From contig NZ_KE383812.1 in the NCBI RefSeq assembly GCF_000422265.1, forward strand, positions 200,091-264,090: a DNA stretch of 64,000 nucleotides, in the 5' to 3' direction. Of this stretch, positions 8,741 to 18,000 are shown one piece after another. Each line of letters starts with the position of its first letter. Position 1 is the first letter of the stretch. Below the pieces are notes generated by a model, which made no database searches, was not told the DNA's origin, and saw nothing but the letters and a program-made list of their open reading frames with translations. The position numbers and the translations under genes are program-made. This DNA comes from Kaistella palustris DSM 21579 (GTDB lineage: Bacteria > Bacteroidota > Bacteroidia > Flavobacteriales > Weeksellaceae).

Positions 8741-9127
8741 TTACATTTTCTCAATATTGTCGGTAAGTGAGTTGAGGAAATTCTGGAGCGGTTTTTCGAC
8801 CATCATTTTAATGAAAGGATTAAATTTCCCCTCAAAAAGCAACTGTACAGAAGTTTGGTTTTCGCTAACAGGTTCCATGGCGCCACGCAGAGAAAAATCC
8901 AGACTTGAGCTTGCAGATTTGAGCACCACTTCGTTTTCGGACACATTTTCGATCTGCAGTGCGATTTCGGGCATGCCTTTTAAACTGAATTTAAAACCGT
9001 TGTCCCGCGCTTCAAAACTCTGGAGTGAATCAGGCATCAAATTTTTATAATCTGAAGGATTTTTTAACATTTCTGTCAGTTCTTTGGCGGATTTATTAAC
9101 AATAATTTTACGTCCTTCTAAATTCAT
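8741..9127 (-). CDS. SRPBCC-fold protein
   Basis: A 128-residue cytoplasmic protein with no signal peptide. Its pattern fits the SRPBCC (START/Bet v1-like) helix-grip fold: an N-terminal strand GRKIIVNKSAKEL, then a loop with DYKNLMPDSLQSF, strands through the middle, and a long C-terminal helix FIKMMVEKPLQNFLNSL. Members bind hydrophobic ligands or modulate partners; no ligand can be inferred here. It is divergent from the NUDIX gene with only 33 bases between the two start codons. It is a standalone transcript with its own terminator. Confidence 0.65.
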   Translation of the reverse strand: MNLEGRKIIVNKSAKELTEMLKNPSDYKNLMPDSLQSFEARDNGFKFSLKGMPEIALQIENVSENEVVLKSASSSLDFSLRGAMEPVSENQTSVQLLFEGKFNPFIKMMVEKPLQNFLNSLTDNIEKM

Positions 9128-9132
9128 TTTTA

Positions 9133-9140
9133 TATTTTTG
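9133..9140 (+). promoter_or_regulatory. Putative -7 element of the NUDIX gene
   Basis: TATTTTTG matches TAnnTTTG exactly and lies 20 bases before the NUDIX ATG at 9161. It is interleaved with the opposing promoter of the SRPBCC gene. Confidence 0.45.
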
Positions 9141-9157
9141 TATTAAATAAAGCGCTA

Positions 9158-9165
9158 CAAATGTA
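9158..9165 (-). promoter_or_regulatory. Putative -7 element of the SRPBCC gene
   Basis: The minus strand reads TACATTTG, an exact TAnnTTTG match, 30 bases before the ATG at 9127. It overlaps the start codon of the divergent NUDIX gene, so the two promoters probably cannot be fully occupied together. Confidence 0.45.
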
Positions 9166-9766
9166 TAAAGTTTTTGTGAATGAAAAAAAATTAACTTTAA
9201 GTAAATACCCCGAAGACATTCAAAAAAACTTACGTTTCGAAGGATTTGCGACTCTGGAAATCGCCGTAGATCTGTTAGAAAACACTTCCTGTCCCGAGAT
9301 GAATGTATATGGCGAAAACATAGAGGAGATTTGGGAGGATTTTACACACATGTTCAAAGTTATAGAAGCTGCCGGCGGTTTGGTCAGCAATAAAAATAAC
9401 GAAATACTGTTCATACGCCGCCTGGGCAAATGGGATCTTCCGAAAGGAAAAGTAGAAAAAGGAGAATCGCTGGAACAGGCCGCACTGCGCGAAGTTGAAG
9501 AAGAAACAGGTTTGCGGGAACTTATTCTGGAGGAATTCTTAAACAATACTTTCCACATTTATAAAGAAAGAAACGGTGAAAAAATCCTGAAAACCACGTA
9601 CTGGTTCCGGATGAATCATGTAGGTGACGAAACTCCCGTACCGCAGACCGAAGAGGGCATCTCCGCCGTTTGCTGGAAAGACCGGAGGACAATCACCGCC
9701 GATGTCTTACCCGAAACCTTCAACAACATTAAATTAATACTGGACGATTACTGGGATCTTGTTTAG
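9161..9766 (+). CDS. NUDIX hydrolase
   Basis: A 201-residue protein. The NUDIX box spans residues 96-118 (G-K-V-E-K-G-E-S, then R-E-V-E-E-E-T-G-L), with the metal-binding glutamates of REVEEE intact. These enzymes hydrolyse nucleoside diphosphates linked to another moiety; the substrate cannot be read from the sequence. The NUDIX domain is preceded by about 65 residues (MYKVFVNEKK and onward) that form a separate small domain common in Bacteroidota homologues. The gene ends with a 4-base convergent overlap with murF. The start at 9161 fits the -7 motif 20 bases upstream. Confidence 0.85.
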   Translation: MYKVFVNEKKLTLSKYPEDIQKNLRFEGFATLEIAVDLLENTSCPEMNVYGENIEEIWEDFTHMFKVIEAAGGLVSNKNNEILFIRRLGKWDLPKGKVEKGESLEQAALREVEEETGLRELILEEFLNNTFHIYKERNGEKILKTTYWFRMNHVGDETPVPQTEEGISAVCWKDRRTITADVLPETFNNIKLILDDYWDLV

Positions 9767-11037
9767 GAAATAAACTCCAAAATCCTTTCCAGCGCGATCC
9801 CGCGGGAGCCCTTCAATAAAACATTTTCTGAATTGATTGGCTGCAGTTGAAGGAAATTTGCGAGATCTGTGGCGTTTGCAAAAGCCTGAAATTCCGAATT
9901 ACACTTCTGAAAATGCGCGCCTACCGTAATAATTTCATCAAAATGCAGAGATGCTGCCAGGTTCAGAATGTCGCGGTGTTCCTTTTCGGAATCAGCTCCC
10001 AGCTCCAGCATATCGCCCATAATAACAGTTTTGGTTCCAGCGAAAGTACTGAAGTTCTTTAATGCTTCCGTCATCGAACTTGGATTGGCATTATAAGTAT
10101 CCAGCACAAAGGTTTTTCCGTTTTTACGAAGGATTTGAGACCGCATATTAGTGGGTTCATAACTTTCGACCGCGTTTCTAATTTCTGTAAAATCCACGCC
10201 AAAATGCAGGCCTAAAGCGGCAGCTGCACAAAGATTAGTAAAGTTGTAATTTCCTGTGAGTCTCGACCGTGCTTTTGCTCCTTGGTAAATTAAACCCACA
10301 AAATGATCCGCTGAAAATTCCTCAAACCGGTAATCTGACGCTGCAGTACCGAAAGTTATTTTCGGACTGTAATTAATGGTCTTTTCAACCTGAACGGCAT
10401 CTTTTTCGTTAACTAAAATTGTTTGCGAGTGAGTCTTCAGATAATCATATAACTCGGACTTGCCTTTAATGACTCCTTCTACACCACCAAAACCTGCAAG
10501 ATGCGCTTTTCCGAAATTGGTAATGTATCCGATGTTGGGCTGTGCAAGCGCGCAAAGCTGTTCTATTTCCTGCTGATGATTGGCGCCCATTTCCACCACC
10601 GCAATTTCATGTTCCGGCTTTATAGAAAGTAAAGTCAGCGGCACACCGATGTGATTATTGAGATTTCCGAAAGTATACTGAACATTATATTTCCGGGAGA
10701 GTACAGCATGGATGAGTTCCTTGGTGGTTGTTTTACCGTTGCTTCCTGTAAGGGCGATCACGGGAATTCTCAACTGACTCCGGTGATAAAGTGCAAGCTC
10801 CTGTAAAAACTGCAGGGTGGAGGGGACGCAGAATATATTCCTGTCTATATTCTCAAATGATTTCTGCTCCACGATTACGGCAGCAGCACCATGAGCAACT
10901 GCGCTTTCGGCTTGTTCGGCCGCGTTGAAATTTTCTCCCGAAAAAGCAAAGAAGATATCGCCTTTTTCAATTTTACGGCTGTCTATTGTTACTTTCCCGG
11001 CCTGTAAAAAAAGCGGATAAAAGGTTGCTGCATTCAT
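9763..11037 (-). CDS. murF: UDP-N-acetylmuramoyl-tripeptide--D-alanyl-D-alanine ligase
   Basis: A 424-residue Mur ligase that adds D-Ala-D-Ala to UDP-MurNAc-tripeptide, the last cytoplasmic amino acid addition in peptidoglycan precursor synthesis. The N-terminal domain includes DSRKIEKGDIFFAFSG. The ATP-binding loop ALTGSNGKTTTKE lies at 95-107. The Mur central-domain motif VEMGANHQQEIEQL and the C-terminal DTYNANPSSM are present. The length is slightly short for the family but complete. It lies downstream of gldJ on the same strand with a hairpin terminator between them. The 3' end overlaps the NUDIX gene by 4 bases. Confidence 0.93.
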   Translation of the reverse strand: MNAATFYPLFLQAGKVTIDSRKIEKGDIFFAFSGENFNAAEQAESAVAHGAAAVIVEQKSFENIDRNIFCVPSTLQFLQELALYHRSQLRIPVIALTGSNGKTTTKELIHAVLSRKYNVQYTFGNLNNHIGVPLTLLSIKPEHEIAVVEMGANHQQEIEQLCALAQPNIGYITNFGKAHLAGFGGVEGVIKGKSELYDYLKTHSQTILVNEKDAVQVEKTINYSPKITFGTAASDYRFEEFSADHFVGLIYQGAKARSRLTGNYNFTNLCAAAALGLHFGVDFTEIRNAVESYEPTNMRSQILRKNGKTFVLDTYNANPSSMTEALKNFSTFAGTKTVIMGDMLELGADSEKEHRDILNLAASLHFDEIITVGAHFQKCNSEFQAFANATDLANFLQLQPINSENVLLKGSRGIALERILEFIS

Positions 11038-11049
11038 ATTTCAAAAATA

Positions 11050-11080
11050 AAAAAATCCTTCTGCATAATGAGAAGGATTT
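11050..11080 (-). terminator. Terminator between gldJ and murF
   Basis: AAATCCTTCT and AGAAGGATTT form a 10-bp stem around 8 bases, with a T run on the minus strand. It ends only about 13 bases before the murF ATG, so murF needs read-through, attenuation or a promoter overlapping this hairpin. Confidence 0.65.
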
Positions 11081-11101
11081 ACTGAATATTATATAATTTT
11101 C

Positions 11102-12706
11102 TTATCTCTTTGTTCTGCCTTTCGCGGTAGATTTAGCGTCCTGCGCTACACGGAAACCAACCCAGCCATAAGCTTTAGCTTCATCCCGGTATCGTCGCTG
11201 ACCCGGATCCAGCCAGTAAGCTCCATCCAGCCAGGAACCGCCTTTAACCACTCTTACTTCGTTTGAAATCCTGGTTGTTCTGGATACAGGATCTTTTTGT
11301 AATACTACTCGGCCACGCTCATCTACGATAAATCTTTTCTGCTTGGAGTTGTACATATTGTATCCTGCAGTCGTGCTGTCTTCTGCCCTGCCATAACCGG
11401 CATCCAGAGAGGACTGAAAATCACCGTCGCGGAAGTTTCTGTTATCTTCTACGGTTTCTCTTTCGTAAGAGCCCGGTAGACCTTTGTAAACCAACCTTCC
11501 GTCAACAAGCGTATCGTATTTTGCAGTTTCGATTTTCTTAAAGGTACCGTCAGCATTCTTCACTACTTCCTGTGGCATATTTCCACGGTAGTAATTAAAG
11601 TCACTAGCTTCCTGATCAATGATCGGGCGGTAAATATCTGCGGTCCATTCTGCTACGTTGCCGAACATACCGTAAATTCCCAGATTGTTCGACGGATATT
11701 GTTTTACGTCGGCAGTTGTAGGCGAACCGTCATTTTTCCAGCCGGCTACACCAGAGTAGTCGCCACGTCCCTGTTTGAAATTCGCGAGATACATGCCGCG
11801 GTCTCTCCCTTTTTTACCTTTCAGTTTTTCGATTTCAGGCTGCTTGTTGGTATACAGGTTATATTCTCTTTCCTTTTGCATGCCAAGTGCGGCAAATTCC
11901 CACTCCACTTCAGTTGGAAGTCTGAATTTCTCTACAACTCCAGCCGTTGCGTTGCGGTTGGCAGCCATAATTCTTTGGTTTGAAGTTTTGATGCCGGATT
12001 TCTGCTGCAGTCTCTGCGTATTGATGTAGGCTTCCATCTCTGGATCATTCGCTTTAAATTTATCTAAATTAAAGGAATTAGGCCCCTGATTGTTGGCGTC
12101 ATTGGTATAAAAATCCTTTGAAATTATACCCTGCTCCATGAGTGCTTTTTCATTTGCACGGTCGGTAAGCCAGTCACAATATCTGGAAGCCTGAAGCCAC
12201 GACACTCCTACAACCGGATAATAATCATATTCCGGTCTGCGGAAATAGGTTTCAGCAAAATCGTTTCGGGAAAGTTTATTGTTCCATACAAGTGTATCAG
12301 GCAGAGCACCTGTGTAAATATCTTTAAAACTTGGATCTGATGGTGGGAAGACAAATTTCAGCCACGTTACATATTCGCGGTATTCGTAATTCGTAATTTC
12401 GGTCTCGCCTATAAAAAAAGAACTCACCTGCATTCTGCGCGGTGTATTGTTCCAGTCGTGCATTACATCATCCTTAACCAATCCCATGGTGAAGGTACCA
12501 CCTTCTACATAAACCATTCCCGGCCAGCCTTTCTGTTTCTGTTGTTTTCCGGTAAAGAACCACCCTTTCTGATCGTTGGGTTTCCAGCCGGTTTTGCTTG
12601 TAAAACGCTTCGTTCCGCCGCCTTTCTTGCTGTTGCCGCCACCGCAGCTCACAAGAAAAATAGTGGTGCTTAACGCTATTAATGAAAACAACTTTATTTT
12701 ATTCAT
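11102..12706 (-). CDS. gldJ: Gliding motility / type IX secretion lipoprotein GldJ
   Basis: A 534-residue lipoprotein with the lipobox FLVSC (lipidated Cys21) followed by GGG rather than acidic residues, consistent with periplasmic facing. A long formylglycine-generating-enzyme-like (FGE-sulfatase) domain runs from about residue 65 (MVYVEGGTFTMG) to the end (VVKGGSWLDGAYW, GWVGFRVAQD). GldJ is a core type IX secretion/gliding component in Flavobacteriia, related to GldK. It is divergent from porU-porV, an arrangement known from this class. The domain is probably structural rather than catalytic, as in the family. A terminator follows the stop. Confidence 0.9.
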   Translation of the reverse strand: MNKIKLFSLIALSTTIFLVSCGGGNSKKGGGTKRFTSKTGWKPNDQKGWFFTGKQQKQKGWPGMVYVEGGTFTMGLVKDDVMHDWNNTPRRMQVSSFFIGETEITNYEYREYVTWLKFVFPPSDPSFKDIYTGALPDTLVWNNKLSRNDFAETYFRRPEYDYYPVVGVSWLQASRYCDWLTDRANEKALMEQGIISKDFYTNDANNQGPNSFNLDKFKANDPEMEAYINTQRLQQKSGIKTSNQRIMAANRNATAGVVEKFRLPTEVEWEFAALGMQKEREYNLYTNKQPEIEKLKGKKGRDRGMYLANFKQGRGDYSGVAGWKNDGSPTTADVKQYPSNNLGIYGMFGNVAEWTADIYRPIIDQEASDFNYYRGNMPQEVVKNADGTFKKIETAKYDTLVDGRLVYKGLPGSYERETVEDNRNFRDGDFQSSLDAGYGRAEDSTTAGYNMYNSKQKRFIVDERGRVVLQKDPVSRTTRISNEVRVVKGGSWLDGAYWLDPGQRRYRDEAKAYGWVGFRVAQDAKSTAKGRTKR

Positions 12707-12866
12707 AGTCTATATAGATATTCGTGGGTACAAAGAAAAAATAAAAAATTTAATAAATCAAATTAATAGATTGATTTTTTGCAAAACGTCAGCAAATTAA
12801 TTTTATTGCATCATATCATTATTTATTATTTTTCGTTTAATTTGTAACCGTGAAATTTTACACCAT

Positions 12867-15800
12867 ATGAAACGCATTTTAACTATCGTTCTTTTCGGTT
12901 TATTTTTGACCTTTTCGCACGCGCAAACCATTGCTGTGAAGTGGGAAGGAACCAAAGCCATCGATTACGGAACGTATAAAGTTACCGTTCCTTATTTTAA
13001 CAGTCCGGGCTTTTCTTATGAGAATGGTTCAGTTTATTACCGTGCTTCGGAAAAATATGTCGGCAGCAATCAGAAAATTACGAATCTGGTCTGGGAAAAG
13101 ATTTCACCCAAAGATATTTACGATCTAAGCAGGTTCAGTATTCCCAATTCCGAAATTGCGGGAGTTGGATACTCTACAAATCCGTATACCCAGGAGAAAA
13201 CCACCAACATCAGCGTATCTGCCTTAAAATTTGAAAATGATATTCTTTACCGCCTCGTTTCTTTCAGTATTGTGAAAGGCGGTCCGGAGAACGTGACGGC
13301 AAAATCCGTGTCCGAAAAACTTGGAACGACAGAAAATCCTTTAAAGTCAGGAACTTTCTATAAAATTAAGGTCGACAAATCCGGAATATTTAAAATCACC
13401 TCTAAGTTTCTGCGTGATAACGGTATTAACCCGGCGAGCATTTCCCCAAAAAATTTCCGGATTTATGGAAACGGTGGCTTAATGCTGCCTGAGCGCAATA
13501 CTGATTCCCGCTATTCCGCCCTTCAGGAAGATGCAATAAAAATGCAGGGAGAAGATGACGGAGTTTGGAATGAAGATGATTACGCACTTTTCTACGCACA
13601 GGGTCCCAATGGATTTAATGTGTATAAAGCGGCCGGAAACGGCACCGGAAACCGACGGACAGAAACGCGGCTCGACACACCATCGAACTTCATCAACCTT
13701 TATGATGATTTTGCCTACTATTTTATCAATTTTGATATTGGCCCGGGCAAAAGGGTTGTAGAAGTAGATGCTGCGGCTTCCGGCCAGACCATATCCCGTT
13801 ATGATGCCTATCAGTTCATTAACGAAGAAAAATACAACCTCATGAAAATCGGGCGGATCTGGACCGGTGACGCCATCAATACCACAAAAACGGTTTCATT
13901 TACCACGGGTTCAGCAATCCAGCCGACAGATATAGTACGGTTCCGCAGCAGATATGTGGCTTATCAATCGGCTGGAAATACCATGACGACTAACATTAAC
14001 AATACCAATGTCCGTAATCAGGTCATTCCTTCCGCTGAAACCAACGAATATATACCGATCGTGTACAGCGGAACTACCACAGGTTTGCAGGGAAACCAGC
14101 TCACTTTCAGTTATCAGCCAAATACTGCAGCAAATCCCAATGGGAAATTTTATTTTGACTACGCCGAAGTTCAATACAAAGAAGACCTGAAATTCAACAG
14201 CAAACAAATGAATTTCCGGAGTTATGATATTGCTGAAGGAACCGGCACGACCTACACTTTTACGATGGCTGATACAAGTTCGCTGGATTATATTTGGGAT
14301 GTGTCGGATGTTACAAATGCAGTGAGCAAAAAAAACAAATCCGGCAGCAGCGCGACGTTTACATTTGGCTATAATGCCAGCAGCCCGACTTTTGTAAATG
14401 AATTTGTCGCCTTCAAAAGCAGTGAAGCGTATGAACCGGCATTTGTAGGGAAAATTCCCCCACAGGATCTGTCAGGTCTGCAGAACATTGATTATGTGAT
14501 GATCACGGTTCCGGAAATGATGGGACATGCACAGCGGCTTGCCACTTACTATCAGGATAAATACAGCGTGGCCGTAGTTGATGTGAATAAAATTTACAAT
14601 GAGTTCAGCAGCGGCGGCAAAGACATTACAGCCATCCGCGATTTTACAACCAAACTGAATACACCAAAAGGAAAGCTGAAATATATTTTCATTTTGGGCG
14701 ATGCTTCGTTTGATTACAAAGGCAAAGGAAATCCGGGATCGGATATTGTTCCGTCTTACGAAAGCGAAGAAAGCGGAAATTACTCTTCATCCTTTGTGAC
14801 CGATGACTACTATGGCATGACTGCACCGCAAACCGGCGACAACCCGTCAATACTCGCAAACACACTGCCCGACGTTCCTGTGGGCCGGCTCCCAGCGGCC
14901 AATGTGTCTGAAGCAAAACTCCTCATCGATAAAACGCTTGCCTACAATAATGCGCTGCCGGGACAGTCGACACCATTTGGCGAATGGCGGATGAAACTCG
15001 ATTTTGTGGTCGATGATGATGCCGATAACCAGGTGCCTTTTCATAACACGATGAACGCCTCTTTGGTCAACACGTTTGAAACAGGAACTGTACGCAACGA
15101 ATATAATGTGCGGAAGTTATATCTGGATGCGTTTCCTGCGCAAACCTCTGCGGGCGGTCAGCGCTATCCGCAGGTGAACCAGGCAATTTCAAATGATGTG
15201 GGAAACAGCCTGTATCTCTTCTACTTCGGGCATGGCGGAATTAATGGTTGGGCTCAGGAAAGGGTACTTTCATCCACAGAAATCCAGAACTTTAATAATT
15301 ATAACAACGTATATTCCCGTTTTCCACTGGTTTCCACCATCACCTGCGAATTTACTCTGTGGGATGATCCCAATACATTTTCTGCCGGTGAGCAGGTCAT
15401 AAAATCCAAGCAGGGCGGCGCTTCGATGATGCTTACCTCCAGCCGTGCAATCGGTGTGGGTTACGGCGAGGAATTCACTACCATTTTCACCAGGAATTTA
15501 TTTAAACTTGTTAATGATGACTTCGTAAATATTGGGAACGCTTTTTTACAGGCTAAATATGACAAGGGTTTACACTCCGACCACCTGAAAGTAAATTTAC
15601 TTGGTGATCCTGCGACCAAATTGAGTCGCCCAAAACCGCTTCTTGTCATTGATGAAATTGAATCTCCAAATGCCGATCACCTTCAGGCGCTGGATTTTGT
15701 GAAGGTCAAAGGTCACATCAGAAAAGCAGACGGAACTGTTGACGAAAACTTTAACGGCAGAGTGGCAATAAATATTTTCGATAAAAGGATTAACAAAGAA

Positions 15801-16769
15801 ACACTGAACAACGACAAAGACCCTAGGATGACACCTGTATTAAAATATACAGAGGAAAACGGACCTATCGTAAAGTCTTCCGGGCAGGCGGTAAACGGTG
15901 TTTTCAGCGTTGAGTTTTATGTGCCAAAAGACATCAATTATGCAGTTGGCAACGGGCGCGTTCTTGCTTACGCCGATAACAAAGTGTTCGATGTATTCGC
16001 AAACCAGGTAAAAAAAATCGGTGGTATAAATCCCGACGGGATAACCGATAACGATCCACCGAAAGTAAAACTGTATATGAACAACATCAATTTCGCCGAT
16101 GGTGGAATCACGGACCAAAACCCACTTCTCCTGGCGTGTGTGACTGATGATAAAGGAATCAACTCAACCGGCTCGGGAATTGGGCACGATATTACAGTAA
16201 TCCTGGATGGTAAGATCATCGATACAGTTGTTCTGAATGATTTCTACTTTTCAGGTGACGGAAACGGATGTGCAGATCCCGGCCTGAAGGATTACCAAAA
16301 AGGAAATGTGAACTACCCTTTCAGAAACCTCGCGCCCGGCGCGCACCAGCTCACATTTAAAATATGGGACATCAACAATAATTCAACAACGGCTACGTTA
16401 AACTTTATAGTTAAGGATGAGGCAGACCAGAATTTGATCGTCAATAAACTTTTAAACTGGCCCAATCCCTTCACCAATAAGACCTACGTACAGTTTGAGC
16501 ACAACTGCGATGATATGCTTGATGTAAATGTGCAGATCTACACCATCACCGGTAAACTGGTAAAAACCATTACAAGTGTTGTTACCGCAGAACCTTTTTT
16601 ACAGGGATACCGAACACCCAGAACAGCAATCGAATGGGACGGGAAAGATGATTTCGGAGATGCAGTGGGAAAAGGTACTTATATTTTTAAGATCTTTGCC
16701 AAAAGTCAGAATCAGGAAAAATGCAAGGGAACAGCTACAGCAGTAGAGAAAATGGTCCTGTTGAAATAA
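12867..16769 (+). CDS. porU: Type IX secretion system sortase PorU
   Basis: A 1300-residue exported protein with signal MKRILTIVLFGLFLTFSHAQ. The central part carries the gingipain-type C25 cysteine protease fold: LGDASFDYKGKG, the catalytic histidine in FGHGGING (His789) and the catalytic cysteine in STITCEF (Cys827). PorU cuts the CTD from T9SS cargo and attaches the product to lipopolysaccharide at the cell surface. The last 90 residues (NWPNPFTNKTYVQFEHN, IYTITGKLVKT) form a FlgD/CTD-like domain, as in known PorU. It is followed 26 bases later by porV. A hairpin AAATCAA/TTGATTT lies in the leader at about 12755-12777. Confidence 0.94.
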   Translation: MKRILTIVLFGLFLTFSHAQTIAVKWEGTKAIDYGTYKVTVPYFNSPGFSYENGSVYYRASEKYVGSNQKITNLVWEKISPKDIYDLSRFSIPNSEIAGVGYSTNPYTQEKTTNISVSALKFENDILYRLVSFSIVKGGPENVTAKSVSEKLGTTENPLKSGTFYKIKVDKSGIFKITSKFLRDNGINPASISPKNFRIYGNGGLMLPERNTDSRYSALQEDAIKMQGEDDGVWNEDDYALFYAQGPNGFNVYKAAGNGTGNRRTETRLDTPSNFINLYDDFAYYFINFDIGPGKRVVEVDAAASGQTISRYDAYQFINEEKYNLMKIGRIWTGDAINTTKTVSFTTGSAIQPTDIVRFRSRYVAYQSAGNTMTTNINNTNVRNQVIPSAETNEYIPIVYSGTTTGLQGNQLTFSYQPNTAANPNGKFYFDYAEVQYKEDLKFNSKQMNFRSYDIAEGTGTTYTFTMADTSSLDYIWDVSDVTNAVSKKNKSGSSATFTFGYNASSPTFVNEFVAFKSSEAYEPAFVGKIPPQDLSGLQNIDYVMITVPEMMGHAQRLATYYQDKYSVAVVDVNKIYNEFSSGGKDITAIRDFTTKLNTPKGKLKYIFILGDASFDYKGKGNPGSDIVPSYESEESGNYSSSFVTDDYYGMTAPQTGDNPSILANTLPDVPVGRLPAANVSEAKLLIDKTLAYNNALPGQSTPFGEWRMKLDFVVDDDADNQVPFHNTMNASLVNTFETGTVRNEYNVRKLYLDAFPAQTSAGGQRYPQVNQAISNDVGNSLYLFYFGHGGINGWAQERVLSSTEIQNFNNYNNVYSRFPLVSTITCEFTLWDDPNTFSAGEQVIKSKQGGASMMLTSSRAIGVGYGEEFTTIFTRNLFKLVNDDFVNIGNAFLQAKYDKGLHSDHLKVNLLGDPATKLSRPKPLLVIDEIESPNADHLQALDFVKVKGHIRKADGTVDENFNGRVAINIFDKRINKETLNNDKDPRMTPVLKYTEENGPIVKSSGQAVNGVFSVEFYVPKDINYAVGNGRVLAYADNKVFDVFANQVKKIGGINPDGITDNDPPKVKLYMNNINFADGGITDQNPLLLACVTDDKGINSTGSGIGHDITVILDGKIIDTVVLNDFYFSGDGNGCADPGLKDYQKGNVNYPFRNLAPGAHQLTFKIWDINNNSTTATLNFIVKDEADQNLIVNKLLNWPNPFTNKTYVQFEHNCDDMLDVNVQIYTITGKLVKTITSVVTAEPFLQGYRTPRTAIEWDGKDDFGDAVGKGTYIFKIFAKSQNQEKCKGTATAVEKMVLLK

Positions 16770-16795
16770 AAATATAAACGATTAAAATAGACTTT

Positions 16796-17920
16796 ATGAC
16801 ATTAACTAAAAAACTTTTTTTAGGCGTAGGATTAGGAATGAGTGTAGCAGCTTATTCACAGGTTCAGCCGGTACTCACAGGCGCACCCTTCCTGAGGATT
16901 TCCCCCGATGCACGTGCAGGAGGTATGGGTGACCAGGGTGTAGCCACAACAACTGACGCTTTTTCTCAGTTCTGGAATGCGGCAAAATATCCGTTCAGCA
17001 AAACAACATCGGCGATCGGTGTTAACTATACGCCGTATTTGGGCAAACTTACCAATGACGTTTTCCTGCTTTATGGTGCGTATCACCAGTTTCTAGGTGA
17101 TGAGGAAAGATCTACTATTTCCGCAAGTATCTATTATTTTAATATGGGCTCCGTAGACCTTACCGATATTGTAGGTTCGGAAGTGGTACAGCTGGGAACG
17201 GCAAAACCAAACGAGTTTTCAATTGATGTAGCTTATGGTCTGAAACTGTCGGACACCTACTCCATGGCGGTAACCGGGCGTTTTATCCGGTCGGACCTGT
17301 CCGGTGGATTTAACTCCAACAATACGCTGCAGGCGGCAAACTCTTTCGCCGTAGATGTATCCGGATATTTCATGTCTCCGAAACACGCGAGCATCAATGA
17401 TTTTGAAGGTCGCGCAAAAGCAGGTTTTGCAGTGCAGAATTTAGGACCGCGGTTAGATTACACGGGAGATGATGAGTCAAGATCTTATCTGCCAACAATG
17501 GCCCGGTTAGGTGCAGGTTACGATTTGTTTATTGATGATCTGAACCGTGTGGGTGTAAACTTCGAGGCATCCAAACTTTTGGTTCCAGGTCCGGACAATA
17601 CTGGTAATGTTCCCAATGTGGGTGTTATCGAAGGGATCGGAAAATCTTTCAGCAATCAGAAAAGCATGATGTTCAGCGGTGCTGTGGAATATGAATACGA
17701 CAATGCATTTGCGATCCGCGGCGGTTACTTCCACGAAAGCGAGGAGCAGGGAGCAAGACAGTACGCTACAGTGGGTGTTGGCTTAAAATATCAGTCTTTT
17801 GGGCTGGATATGTCTTACCTCATCAACACATCCAAAGTAAATTCGGCACTGGACAATACCCTGAGATTTGGTTTGACCTGGAACATCGGCGAGGAATCAT
17901 CGAATGCACAGGATTATTAA
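16796..17920 (+). CDS. porV: Type IX secretion outer membrane protein PorV (LptO)
   Basis: A 374-residue FadL-like outer membrane barrel with a signal peptide (cleaved after about VAAYSQ). The conserved family opening is FLRISPDARAGGMGD, followed by FSQFWNAAKYPF. PorV carries T9SS cargo from the SprA translocon to the PorU sortase, and with PorU it forms the attachment complex. It is the second gene of a porU-porV operon with a 26-base gap, ended by a terminator. Its presence supports export of the CTD proteins seen at 3.7-7.8 kb and 62.9-64 kb. Confidence 0.94.
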   Translation: MTLTKKLFLGVGLGMSVAAYSQVQPVLTGAPFLRISPDARAGGMGDQGVATTTDAFSQFWNAAKYPFSKTTSAIGVNYTPYLGKLTNDVFLLYGAYHQFLGDEERSTISASIYYFNMGSVDLTDIVGSEVVQLGTAKPNEFSIDVAYGLKLSDTYSMAVTGRFIRSDLSGGFNSNNTLQAANSFAVDVSGYFMSPKHASINDFEGRAKAGFAVQNLGPRLDYTGDDESRSYLPTMARLGAGYDLFIDDLNRVGVNFEASKLLVPGPDNTGNVPNVGVIEGIGKSFSNQKSMMFSGAVEYEYDNAFAIRGGYFHESEEQGARQYATVGVGLKYQSFGLDMSYLINTSKVNSALDNTLRFGLTWNIGEESSNAQDY

Positions 17921-17946
17921 GCGTAAAATCTTTTATAAAATCTCGG

Positions 17947-17976
17947 AAAGTCTCAAGAAATTGGGACTTTTTCTTT
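17947..17976 (+). terminator. Terminator of porU-porV
   Basis: AAAGTCTC pairs with GGGACTTT (one G-T) around AAGAAATT, followed by a T-rich run, 27 bases after the porV stop. Confidence 0.7.
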
Positions 17977-17988
17977 GTTCAAAACTTG

Positions 17989-17996
17989 TAAATTTG
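17989..17996 (+). promoter_or_regulatory. Putative -7 element of the FUSC gene
   Basis: TAAATTTG matches TAnnTTTG exactly and ends 4 bases before the ATG at 18001. If used, transcription would begin at or next to the start codon, giving a nearly leaderless mRNA. Confidence 0.4.
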
Positions 17997-18000
17997 TGAA

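Noticed and set aside
8689-8741. A frameshift truncating the GldA-like gene
   Set aside because: The 51-base gap after the stop is a terminator and no continuation of the coding frame is visible, so the short length appears real.
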